A DNA stretch of 5,295 nt. It comes from an uncultured Bacteroidales bacterium. GTDB taxonomy: Bacteria; Bacteroidota; Bacteroidia; Bacteroidales; ML635J-15. Made by a program: the position numbers and the translations under genes. Position 1 is the stretch's first letter; each line of letters begins with the position of its first letter. Below, piece by piece: positions 1-5,295 of this stretch. The stretch covers positions 1 to 5,295 of the forward strand of contig CAJOEG010000116.1 of the NCBI GenBank assembly GCA_905233405.1, in the 5' to 3' direction. The notes under the pieces are model-generated. The model made no database searches and was not told the DNA's origin. It worked only from the letters and a program-made list of their open reading frames with translations.

Positions 1-585
1 AATGCTTATTTCGCTTCGGTCGGAGAGGTGCTCTATGCTGTACGAAACTTCCAATTTTTTGAGTATGTTCTCAAGTAGTGTTTGTGCCGACAAACGGCTT
101 ATTTTCTGTTGCTTGGTCAGTTTGTGCGCTTGTGCCTTGGCTTCGGCATAGTCGTTTTCGAGCCAACTGGCGATGAGGTTGGGCAAATCCGTTATTGTTT
201 GGGCAAGTTGCTCTGTTGAAATGCAAATCTTGTATTCCTCCGACTTCTGTCCATTCATAACAAAGCGAAAATAGCCGTTTCCAAGGTAGTCGTGCCTATA
301 CACTTCGATGCCGATTGCGCCAAGGTCTATGTTTATGATGCTGTTACCAGCCGTGAGTTCTGGAATTGCGAAACCATTGTCCTTCAGCCTTCTGACAAGC
401 AGTTCGGCTGCAAGGTGAAACTCTTTTTCTGTGTCGGGCGATATGGTTTCGGCCATCTTGTGCTGAATGAAATGAACTTTTGCTACGGTTTCGTCGTCGC
501 CACATAGACGAGCGATTTCAAGGTCTTCTGCGAGTTGGGATATTATGTCGGTCTGTGTATGCATCGCGGTTACGATTTTGTCCAT
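1..585 (-). CDS. Unknown protein, paralogue C of a tandem three-gene family (3' end outside window)
   Basis: I translated this frame by hand: it is open for 195 codons from an ATG at 585 to the left edge, so the C-terminus is missing. I do not recognise the family and propose no function. It is a clear relative of the two genes upstream. It has an N-terminal helix with LAED (residues 18-21), a helix with LLVRRLK (62-68), a beta segment INIDLG (84-89), then Trp141 and YSIEH (182-186), the same order and spacing as in its neighbours. There is no signal peptide or membrane segment, so it is probably cytoplasmic. The ATG at 585 overlaps the stop of gene B by 16 bases and has an A-rich leader. A second in-frame ATG at 564 would leave a 5-base gap and put LAED at residue 11, exactly as in gene B. 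Either start is possible. It is probably cotranscribed with B. Confidence 0.85.
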   Translation of the reverse strand, partial: MDKIVTAMHTQTDIISQLAEDLEIARLCGDDETVAKVHFIQHKMAETISPDTEKEFHLAAELLVRRLKDNGFAIPELTAGNSIINIDLGAIGIEVYRHDYLGNGYFRFVMNGQKSEEYKICISTEQLAQTITDLPNLIASWLENDYAEAKAQAHKLTKQQKISRLSAQTLLENILKKLEVSYSIEHLSDRSEISI

Positions 586-1316
586 ATATCTTTTGTGCTT
601 GCTGGTTCGATGCTGATTTCGTTGGGAATTGCGTTCAGTTTTTCAATTGCATCACGCAATGTTGGCAGCAGGTTTACGCAGGTTTCCACAAGCCTACGAT
701 GACTTATGTCTATGCTTATCTTACGATTCCCGACCTTTACGGTAAGCGTTGATTTTGTCTTCTTGTGTTCGAGCATATATTCTATACCGCTGCCTTTAAG
801 TTTTGATGCGATGAGCGTTTCGAGCGAAATCCTTTCTACATCCTGCTTTTTCGACAGGCGCATGGCTTCGTCGGCAATGCTGTCCCATTCGCTGTTCCAG
901 TCGGCATACGAGCTGCCTATCGCGATGATTATGTCGGCAATGTCATCAGGATTTTTGTCCGAAATGTCAATTTCGTCAAACTGGTCCTGCAGAACCATTT
1001 TCGAAATCTGTCCGTAGCGGCTGTCAAAGCGCATTTTTATTGCGATTTTGGTGTTGCCAAGGTCAATTTCGTATTCACGGCGCGGTTTTATAGTAATTTT
1101 TTCATCTGCAATCCCCTGACTTTTTAGTTTTTCTATCATCGGTTCTATTGAAAATCCGGCGTGAGCGTATGGCTTGTCGTACATTAGCTGGTTTATGCAG
1201 TTGCAGATGAACTTGCGCCTGCTAATCCTAATTTCTGCAGCGGTGTCGGTGCCGTTTTCGCGGCAAATCCTGATGTCTTCGGCAAGTCGGTTTATGTAGT
1301 ACTGGCGTTTCAGCAT
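570..1316 (-). CDS. Unknown protein, paralogue B of a tandem three-gene family
   Basis: This intact 248-residue protein matches no family I know. It is mixed alpha/beta, charged, and has no signal peptide or membrane span, so it is probably cytoplasmic. Its layout is an N-terminal helix with LAEDIRICR (11-19), a helix with IEKLKSQGI (61-69), a beta segment YEIDLGNTKIAIKM (82-95), an acidic linker (112-125), Trp140 and Trp144, a basic helix (about 149-173), YMLEH (180-184), and a beta segment LTVKVGNRKISIDI (191-204). The helix-then-strands unit at 57-95 resembles 165-204, which suggests an internal duplication (inference). The start is well supported: AAAGGA sits 7 bases upstream, and the ATGCTGA junction overlaps the stop of gene A by 7 bases, typical of translational coupling. 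A and C on either side are its paralogues. Confidence 0.9.
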   Translation of the reverse strand: MLKRQYYINRLAEDIRICRENGTDTAAEIRISRRKFICNCINQLMYDKPYAHAGFSIEPMIEKLKSQGIADEKITIKPRREYEIDLGNTKIAIKMRFDSRYGQISKMVLQDQFDEIDISDKNPDDIADIIIAIGSSYADWNSEWDSIADEAMRLSKKQDVERISLETLIASKLKGSGIEYMLEHKKTKSTLTVKVGNRKISIDISHRRLVETCVNLLPTLRDAIEKLNAIPNEISIEPASTKDIWTKS

Positions 1317-1974
1317 TTCTGATTCCTTTCTTTCATATAGATTGCTATTTCGCCCATAATTTTTGCATAATCGGTGGCAAATGTGCTATGGTCAAGGCAG
1401 AACGATTGTCCGCCAGCCCTAAGTGTTGATTTGCCGATGTGGTGCTCGATGCTGTATTTCCCGCAACTAGCAAGGAACGAATCCGCTATGGCGTCGATTG
1501 TGCGGCTGTCGATGGCGAATTGCTTGGCAACTTTGGTCGCAAGGCGGTAAGTGTCGGGCCATTGCTTTTCCCATTCTGGGTAAAGTCCGTCTGCTTTGTG
1601 CAGTATCCGTGCCGTGGGTTCGGTAGGGAAACTGGTGATGTTCACGCTTCCGTCCTTGTTGCCGTCGGTTGAAATGTGGTAGGCGTTTTGCGAGAAAAAT
1701 GTTATGAATTCGGTGCAGAACAGGCAGAAAGTGTGGTTTGCAAAGTGGATTTTATAGCAGTTCTGGGTGCTGTCGTAAGGGAAGTCGGCGGGTGTAAGTC
1801 CAAGCCGGAGAAACTTTCTACGCCTCGCGGTGTCGTGTCGAACAATGCCGATAACTTGTACTGCATAAAGTTGTGCCTTGCCTGCGCCTCGTCGATAGCA
1901 TTGTCGGCTATTGCTTCGGCAAGGACATAAAAGTATGTCTTCCAAGAGTCTGTATTTGAAACAAATCCCGGCAT
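1310..1974 (-). pseudogene. Unknown protein, paralogue A of the tandem family, broken by a one-base frameshift
   Basis: The gene starts with an ATG directly after the TAA of the SGNH gene (0-base spacing). Frame one gives about 60 sensible residues, including a helix with VLAEAIAD (17-24), to about 1795; beyond that it becomes Thr/Pro/Ser-rich noise and stops at 1702. The frame one base back continues from about 1795 to a TGA at 1310. That part holds family features: a beta segment YKIHF, a Trp-containing helix (WEKQW) and YSIEHH. Joined by one extra base, the product is about 221 residues, close to paralogue B (248). The second frame can be extended upstream to 2101, but that stretch lies inside the SGNH gene, is Arg/Cys-rich and is a shadow. 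No canonical X-XXY-YYZ slippery heptamer is visible at the junction, so gene decay or a sequencing/assembly indel is likelier than programmed frameshifting. Function unknown. Confidence 0.8.
1324..1329 (-). promoter_or_regulatory. Shine-Dalgarno-like site of gene B
   Basis: AAAGGA reads on the minus strand 7 bases before the ATG of gene B, inside the last codons of gene A. It is the only convincing purine-rich ribosome site among the genes here; the others have only A/T-rich leaders. It fixes the start of B and suggests that B can be translated independently of the broken gene A. Confidence 0.6.
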
Positions 1975-2697
1975 TTATTCTTTTGGTTTTAATACTTTTC
2001 CGACTTGTTCGGCAATCTGCCTCATTCCTGCGATTGTCGGATGGCTGGTTTTCTTGGCAATGTTCTGCAGTTCGATTACTGTAATTCCGTAGTGCTTGCA
2101 AACTTCACTGATTGTTTCGGTAATTTCGGTTTTGAGGCAGTCGTTTACAATGAAGTATATGCTTGCTTTGGGATGGTTTTCGCACAGGTATGAAGCAAGA
2201 TAAGTCATTGCAGGGCGGAAAGAATATAAATCTTCTTCAGTCCAATCTTCGTATTTCTGTGTTCCGAGTGGTACTCCAGCCCAGTCGTCGTTTGTTGCTC
2301 CGAAAACGAGAATAATGTCGGGATTGCCGATGTTTGTTGCACGAGTGATAAAAGAGCGGTCCTTGTAGTCGCGACCGTAATATCCTCTGTAACTGATTGT
2401 TGAGCCGCTGTATGAATTATTAATGTCAAGTTGCAGTTCGTATTCGTTGCAAAGTATCCACCACCATGTCTGCTCGACTTTTTCCACGTCGGTGCGGTCG
2501 CGTTTTGTCTTGAAGTACCATTGTTCGTTTTCGAGCGGTGCTGTGTAGCCCTCGAAGGTACTGTACGAGTCGCCGAGGATTGAGACGGTGGGGTGTTGGG
2601 AAAAGGAAATTCCCCAAAATCCTATTAAAAATATAACTATGAAAACTAAATTTTTGAAAAAAGAATCTTTTTTATATTTATCTTCCTCTGAAATCAT
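1975..2697 (-). CDS. SGNH/GDSL-family hydrolase with N-terminal signal or anchor segment
   Basis: This 240-residue protein is of the SGNH hydrolase fold, whose members are esterases, lipases or carbohydrate deacylases; the substrate here cannot be read from sequence. Visible motifs are block I GDSYS with nucleophile Ser44, block II NSYSGST with Gly98, block III GATND with Asn136, and block V His219 in SHP. The Asp often found three residues before the His is Lys216 here, so a Ser-His dyad or another acid may operate. Residues 17-31 are strongly hydrophobic after a basic N-terminus and end near SFSQ, indicating a signal peptide or membrane anchor, so the enzyme acts outside the cytoplasmic membrane. 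There is no lipobox cysteine. The length and the many Trp/Tyr residues fit Bacteroidota SGNH enzymes. It is the first gene of a tight string: its TAA touches the ATG of gene A. A 12-bp inverted repeat lies 30 bases upstream. I found no clear -7 promoter element. Confidence 0.9.
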   Translation of the reverse strand: MISEEDKYKKDSFFKNLVFIVIFLIGFWGISFSQHPTVSILGDSYSTFEGYTAPLENEQWYFKTKRDRTDVEKVEQTWWWILCNEYELQLDINNSYSGSTISYRGYYGRDYKDRSFITRATNIGNPDIILVFGATNDDWAGVPLGTQKYEDWTEEDLYSFRPAMTYLASYLCENHPKASIYFIVNDCLKTEITETISEVCKHYGITVIELQNIAKKTSHPTIAGMRQIAEQVGKVLKPKE

Positions 2698-2726
2698 GTT
2701 ATTTTATTATTTGTAACCATGTTGGT

Positions 2727-2762
2727 TCGTAATTACCTAATTCCGTTATAAGGTAATTACGA
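2727..2762. repeat. 12-bp perfect inverted repeat between the four-helix and SGNH genes
   Basis: Arms tcgtaattacct (2727-2738) and aggtaattacga (2751-2762) are exact reverse complements around a 12-base loop. Each arm contains GTAATTAC, itself a perfect palindrome, so the site is both an inverted and a direct repeat. It starts 5 bases after the stop of the four-helix gene and ends 29 bases before the SGNH start. As RNA it would form a hairpin, but no T-run follows on the minus strand, so it is not a standard intrinsic terminator. It could be an mRNA 3'-end stabilising or processing hairpin, or a protein-binding operator for the SGNH operon. Confidence 0.7.
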
Positions 2763-2767
2763 CTTTA

Positions 2768-3505
2768 TTACACATTCCTCGTTCCATTACAATCTGGATA
2801 ATCGCTGCAACTCCAAAATTCTTTTCCTGAATTGATACCTTTTTTTGCTACGCGTTTTATCATTGGTTTGCCGCATTTGGGGCAGGTTGGTGCTCCTGTT
2901 TGAACACTTTGCTCTGTTCGATATGCAAGCCGTTCTGCAGTTAGTTCTTCGGTAAAGCCACCTTCCTGTTTGAATTTGTCAATCTGGTTTTCTATTTGTT
3001 TGCCAAGCATCATTATCAGACGATTGCACAAAACAATTAAGCAGTTTGCTTCGATAATAGAATCTTTTGAGCATAGCCATTTGTCAAATTTGTGCTTTTG
3101 AGTCAATATGTGAATGCTACTCTGATGTTGCACATCGTCTTTGTAAGTAGGATGGTCTAGCGAAATGTAAGACACGGCATGATGATCATCGGATTTTACA
3201 GACCATGGAATTTGTTCTTGTCGCAATAGCCAATTTATATAATCGTTTGCGAGTTCCGAAAGACTTGCGCGTGCCACATCAGTAAGGCGCATTTCTGTTT
3301 CCTTGGACGTGGAGTGGCGCGAATTGCCTTCGGCAATATTTGCTGATACTGAACGAGCAGCCTGTGTCATCTGGTCGTATTGACGGCCGCAAGGATCGTT
3401 CTTTTTATTAAGATTGCGTAGACAGAAATCTTGCGTAGCAAGTTGAATGATATTTGCCAACACCCACGAATCCAACCAGTAATATCCGAAATTATTCAAT
3501 TGCAT
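2768..3505 (-). CDS. Four-helix-bundle (suffix-domain) protein with C-terminal topoisomerase-type zinc ribbon
   Basis: This 245-residue protein has a recognisable architecture. Residues 10-95 form a helical bundle carrying the ARSVSANIAEG signature (50-60) of the 23S rRNA intervening-sequence protein/four-helix-bundle superfamily, which also includes the Avd protein of diversity-generating retroelements. A second helical stretch (about 130-195) fits the 'four helix bundle suffix' domain. Residues 206-245 form a zinc ribbon with Cys208, Cys211, Cys233 and Cys239 in the CPKCG...FWSCSDYPDC pattern found at the C-termini of bacterial type IA topoisomerases, where such fingers bind single-stranded DNA. 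Nucleic-acid binding is therefore likely but is inference; the biological role of this family is not established. There is no signal peptide. It lies 46 bases behind the GIY-YIG-like gene with no clear promoter between, so cotranscription is probable. No reverse transcriptase or rRNA gene accompanies it here. Confidence 0.85.
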   Translation of the reverse strand: MQLNNFGYYWLDSWVLANIIQLATQDFCLRNLNKKNDPCGRQYDQMTQAARSVSANIAEGNSRHSTSKETEMRLTDVARASLSELANDYINWLLRQEQIPWSVKSDDHHAVSYISLDHPTYKDDVQHQSSIHILTQKHKFDKWLCSKDSIIEANCLIVLCNRLIMMLGKQIENQIDKFKQEGGFTEELTAERLAYRTEQSVQTGAPTCPKCGKPMIKRVAKKGINSGKEFWSCSDYPDCNGTRNV

Positions 3506-3508
3506 ATT

Positions 3509-3522
3509 CTTAATAAATTAAG
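3509..3522. repeat. Short AT-rich dyad just before the four-helix gene
   Basis: CTTAAT and ATTAAG form a 6-bp inverted repeat around a 2-base centre, three bases upstream of the ATG of the four-helix gene. It could be an operator or a weak structure at the ribosome site. In such AT-rich sequence it may equally be chance. Confidence 0.3.
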
Positions 3523-3551
3523 CAATATTGGGGAATTATATGAATTACGGA

Positions 3552-4217
3552 TTAATCTTCGCAATCACATTCCATTTCAGAACGAATATCGTCAAGAACT
3601 TTTCCATTGTAAGAAAAATACTTTGGACCTTGGTATGCACCAGATGTGTTGCGTTTTTCCGCAGGCATGAATGTCCCGACAAAAGGCGATAGTTTATAAA
3701 TTCTACCGTCGTATTCTATTTGGTCGTCACTTGCCACTTTTACCGTTAATCCAGTCGGGATAAATATAATTTTCGTTCCAATAGGAATGTTTACCATACT
3801 AAATTTGAAACGAGGTCTTTGTTTCTTATGAATAATATCTTCTTGAGTTTGAGCGTTGTCTTTTATTGGTGCATTGTCCCGATAAAGAGTTATTTCTGCA
3901 TCGTCCAAAATCATGGCTTCATCATTAAGAATTTCTAAAGCCAATTCTGGTTTGATGTTAAAAAACTCCCTATTTTGCCTGATGCGCAAATCTGTAAGTC
4001 TGTCAATTGCTTTATGGATTTTCTTCTCAACAATTTCGTATTTTGAAGTTTTTAATGTTGCGAAAATCTCGAATGGCAACGGAACTGCAGTATTATCCAA
4101 TTCTTTCGAACGAATGTCAACTGGACGCGAACTTTTTCCTATTTTTACCCAATCTTCCCTAAAACTTGGATTCGTTAGAATGTAAACATATCCTTGGGTG
4201 TCTTTGCTTTCTTTCAT
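3552..4217 (-). CDS. GIY-YIG (T5orf172-type) nuclease-like protein with RAMA-like C-terminal domain
   Basis: This is a 221-residue, probably cytoplasmic protein. Residues 8-97 match the T5orf172/MUG113 branch of the GIY-YIG superfamily: GYVYIL (9-14, the GIY strand), VKIGKS (24-29, the YIG-like strand), Arg36 in IRSKEL, Glu64 and His68 in VEKKIHKAI, and REFF (83-86). These positions correspond to the usual catalytic scaffold, so metal-dependent DNA cleavage is plausible but unproven. After a charged linker (98-135), residues 137-216 read G-T-K...DDQIEYDGRIYKLSP...GPKYFSYNGKVLDDIR, a layout like the RAMA domain, proposed to recognise modified DNA (my assignment, moderate confidence; DUF4357-like is an alternative). 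I chose the ATG at 4217. A TTG at 4241 would add eight residues, but it lies inside the -7 promoter element and upstream of the expected transcript start. The four-helix/zinc-ribbon gene follows 46 bases on. Confidence 0.85.
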   Translation of the reverse strand: MKESKDTQGYVYILTNPSFREDWVKIGKSSRPVDIRSKELDNTAVPLPFEIFATLKTSKYEIVEKKIHKAIDRLTDLRIRQNREFFNIKPELALEILNDEAMILDDAEITLYRDNAPIKDNAQTQEDIIHKKQRPRFKFSMVNIPIGTKIIFIPTGLTVKVASDDQIEYDGRIYKLSPFVGTFMPAEKRNTSGAYQGPKYFSYNGKVLDDIRSEMECDCED

Positions 4218-4238
4218 ATTTATTTCATTTATATGCCA

Positions 4239-4269
4239 CAAAATTACAATTTATTATCGTAAAACCAAT
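4239..4269 (-). promoter_or_regulatory. Bacteroidota-type promoter of the GIY-YIG-like gene
   Basis: On the minus strand TAATTTTG (4246-4239) matches the Bacteroidota -7 consensus TAnnTTTG exactly. ATTG (4269-4266), three of four matches to the -33 TTTG element, lies 19 bases upstream, the usual spacing. Transcription would start near 4230-4233, leaving a leader of about 15 bases before the ATG at 4217. It lies in the 82-base gap after the CYTH gene, so the GIY-YIG/four-helix pair probably forms its own transcription unit. Confidence 0.65.
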
Positions 4270-4299
4270 GACATTCGGATTTTGAAGAGATTATCAGGA

Positions 4300-4776
4300 T
4301 TATTTCTCCCACTCCTTATACGGCTTCTTGCACAACTGCGAGTTGTTGTATTTTTTGTTGCCGGTGACTTCCTTGTCAACCCATTCGGGAAGCGAGAATT
4401 TTGTATCTTCGGTCGGAACTTCGATTTCTGCAACTACAAGACCAGAATTGTCACCAAGGAACTCGTCAACTTCCCATTTCAGACCTTGTTTGGCAGCAGG
4501 AACAACATAGCGGTATTTTTCAATTTGTGGCTTGTCACACATTGTGTCGAGCATCTGCTTGGCGTCCTGCACGGGAATTTCATATTCAAATTCGTTGCGG
4601 CTCATACCAACGGTTTTGTCCTTGAGTGTTATGAAACCCTTTTCACCAGCAATGCGCACTCTTACCGTCATTCCGTTTTGCGTAGGAATGTAGCCCTGCC
4701 TATAGTGCGTAGGAGTGGCTAACGACTTGTATTTGTCGCTTTTGACGGTGAATTTATGTTCGATTTCCTTTGCCAT
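4300..4776 (-). CDS. CYTH-domain protein, probable inorganic triphosphatase
   Basis: This 158-residue single-domain protein belongs to the CYTH superfamily (adenylate cyclase CyaB/thiamine triphosphatase fold), whose small bacterial members usually hydrolyse inorganic tripolyphosphate with Mg2+ or Mn2+. The tunnel-lining residues are all present in order: the ExExK signature E4-I-E6-H-K8, R39/R41 (VRVRI), K52 (TLK), E62/E64/E66, K87/R89 (KYRY), E102/D104 (WEVDEF), and E117/E119 (AEIE). The length is complete for a stand-alone CYTH protein and there is no signal peptide, so it is cytoplasmic. The substrate is inferred from the family; triphosphorylated nucleotides or thiamine triphosphate cannot be excluded. 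The ATG lies only about 5 bases beyond the T-run of the ffh terminator hairpin and has no Shine-Dalgarno sequence. Its expression may therefore depend on read-through or on an upstream promoter whose transcript includes the hairpin. Confidence 0.9.
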   Translation of the reverse strand: MAKEIEHKFTVKSDKYKSLATPTHYRQGYIPTQNGMTVRVRIAGEKGFITLKDKTVGMSRNEFEYEIPVQDAKQMLDTMCDKPQIEKYRYVVPAAKQGLKWEVDEFLGDNSGLVVAEIEVPTEDTKFSLPEWVDKEVTGNKKYNNSQLCKKPYKEWEK

Positions 4777-4781
4777 ATCAT

Positions 4782-4807
4782 AAAAATACCCGCCATTTAG
4801 ACGGGTA
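4782..4807 (-). terminator. Rho-independent terminator-like hairpin after ffh
   Basis: On the minus strand TACCCG (4807-4802) and CGGGTA (4792-4787) form a 6-bp stem with a 9-base loop, followed directly by TTTTT (4786-4782). It lies 20 bases after the ffh stop codon, as expected for an intrinsic terminator, although the stem is short. Its T-run ends 5 bases before the start codon of the CYTH gene, so it could also act as an attenuator for that gene. Confidence 0.65.
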
Positions 4808-4827
4808 CATATTGGTATTTAATCCTA

Positions 4828-5295
4828 TTATCTTCTTCCTAAGCGTTTTCCCTTGTTGGCATACATATAATGCATTGCCTTCTTGGTTTCCTCGAACTGC
4901 TTAAGGATGCGGTTGACTTCGGCTACGCTTGTTCCGCTACCATCGGCTATTCTCTTGCGGCGGCTTCCGTTGATGATTTCTGGATTTTCGCGCTCGGCTG
5001 GCGTCATCGAGTGAATTATCGCCTCAATGCCCTTGAATGCATTGTCGTCGATGTCGATGTCCTTGATTGCCTTGCCCAGACCAGGAATCATGCTTGCCAA
5101 ATCCTTGATGTTACCCATTTTCTTGATTTGCTGAATTTGAGCAAGGAAGTCGTTGAAGTTGAATGTGTTCTTTGCAATCTTCTTCTGCAACTTACGCGAT
5201 TCCTCTTCGTCGAACTGCTCCTGTGCGCGTTCAACGAGTGAGCGGATATCACCCATGCCGAGGATTCTGTCGGCCATACGCTGGGGATGGAAAAC
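4828..5295 (-). CDS. ffh: Signal recognition particle protein Ffh, C-terminal M domain (5' end outside window)
   Basis: The reading frame is open to the right edge; the first in-window residues are [16 protein letters not shown], the conserved linker from the GTPase (G) domain into the M domain. The ATG at 5277 is therefore an internal Met, not a start. Ffh binds 4.5S RNA and hydrophobic signal sequences of nascent chains and, with FtsY, delivers ribosomes to the membrane translocon. Visible M-domain features are [12 protein letters not shown], the finger-loop segment [14 protein letters not shown], and the RNA-binding helix-turn-helix [12 protein letters not shown] followed by [10 protein letters not shown]. 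About 155 C-terminal residues are in the window; the NG domain, with the GTP-binding motifs, lies outside. The tail ends in a basic GKRLGRR rather than the long Met-rich tail of many Ffh proteins. A terminator-like hairpin follows 20 bases after the stop. Confidence 0.96.
   Translation of the reverse strand, partial: VFHPQRMADRILGMGDIRSLVERAQEQFDEEESRKLQKKIAKNTFNFNDFLAQIQQIKKMGNIKDLASMIPGLGKAIKDIDIDDNAFKGIEAIIHSMTPAERENPEIINGSRRKRIADGSGTSVAEVNRILKQFEETKKAMHYMYANKGKRLGRR

Noticed and set aside
480..1017. Plus-strand open frames opposite genes B and C
   Set aside because: They lie opposite genes supported by paralogue alignment and operon spacing and have no recognisable content of their own.
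1784..1803. Programmed -1 frameshifting in gene A
   Set aside because: No X-XXY-YYZ heptamer is in register at the junction and no obvious downstream stem-loop was seen, so a lesion or sequence error is simpler.
1975..2101. Upstream extension of the gene A second frame into the SGNH gene
   Set aside because: It overlaps a well-supported SGNH gene in another frame, is rich in Arg/Cys/Gln with no family motif, and the true N-terminus of A is in the other frame from 1974.
2768..2890. Remnant of a topoisomerase I gene
   Set aside because: Only one zinc ribbon is present and it is fused in frame to an intact helical-bundle protein, so it is a domain of that protein and not a topoisomerase fragment.
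2768..3505. Diversity-generating retroelement accessory gene (avd)
   Set aside because: The helical bundle is of the same superfamily, but there is no reverse transcriptase, template or variable repeat in the window, and the zinc-ribbon suffix is not typical of Avd.
4218..4241. TTG start eight codons upstream in the GIY-YIG-like gene
   Set aside because: It overlaps the TAATTTTG -7 element and would lie upstream of the predicted transcript start; the ATG at 4217 places the conserved GYVYIL strand at the usual distance from the N-terminus.
4198..4722. 174-codon plus-strand open frame opposite the CYTH gene
   Set aside because: It is antisense to a gene with every CYTH catalytic residue, and its translation is Phe/Val-rich with no domain; it is a shadow frame.
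4870..5241. 123-codon plus-strand open frame opposite ffh
   Set aside because: It is antisense to the conserved Ffh M domain, with Leu/Cys-rich translation typical of a complementary frame.

Overview
The window most likely comes from a Bacteroidota genome (Bacteroidales-like). The grounds are a TAnnTTTG-type -7 promoter element, AT-rich leaders mostly without Shine-Dalgarno sequences, and the look of the SGNH hydrolase, the four-helix-bundle 'suffix' protein and Ffh. No species can be named from sequence alone. Every supported gene lies on the minus strand, so the window reads biologically from right to left. I see no RNA gene, CRISPR array, insertion sequence or plus-strand gene. No gene-free stretch exceeds about 85 bases.

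Right part (about 4300-5295): the C-terminal M domain of the signal recognition particle GTPase Ffh runs in from the right edge. A compact hairpin with a T-run follows and looks like its terminator. It abuts the start codon of a small CYTH-fold triphosphatase. These look like housekeeping genes.

Middle part (about 2700-4270): a good Bacteroidota promoter precedes a T5orf172-type GIY-YIG nuclease-like protein with a RAMA-like C-terminal domain. 46 bases further on is a four-helix-bundle protein (23S rRNA intervening-sequence protein/Avd-like superfamily) ending in a topoisomerase-type four-cysteine zinc ribbon. Both have nucleic-acid-binding character and, by eye, this part is more AT-rich than its flanks. 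It may be an accessory two-gene unit, but its function is unknown. A 12-bp perfect inverted repeat follows it.

Left part (1 to about 2700): an SGNH/GDSL hydrolase with an N-terminal hydrophobic segment leads a tightly packed gene string. Its stop codon touches the start of the next gene, and the junctions after that overlap. The three genes behind it (here A, B, C) belong to no family I recognise, but they are divergent paralogues of one another. They share an N-terminal LAE(D) helix, a central beta segment and a C-terminal module in which a conserved Trp and a Y-x-[IL]-E-H motif are 39, 40 and 41 residues apart. Gene A carries a one-base frameshift near 1795. Gene C runs off the left edge. 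This tandem paralogue set is the most unexplained content of the window.
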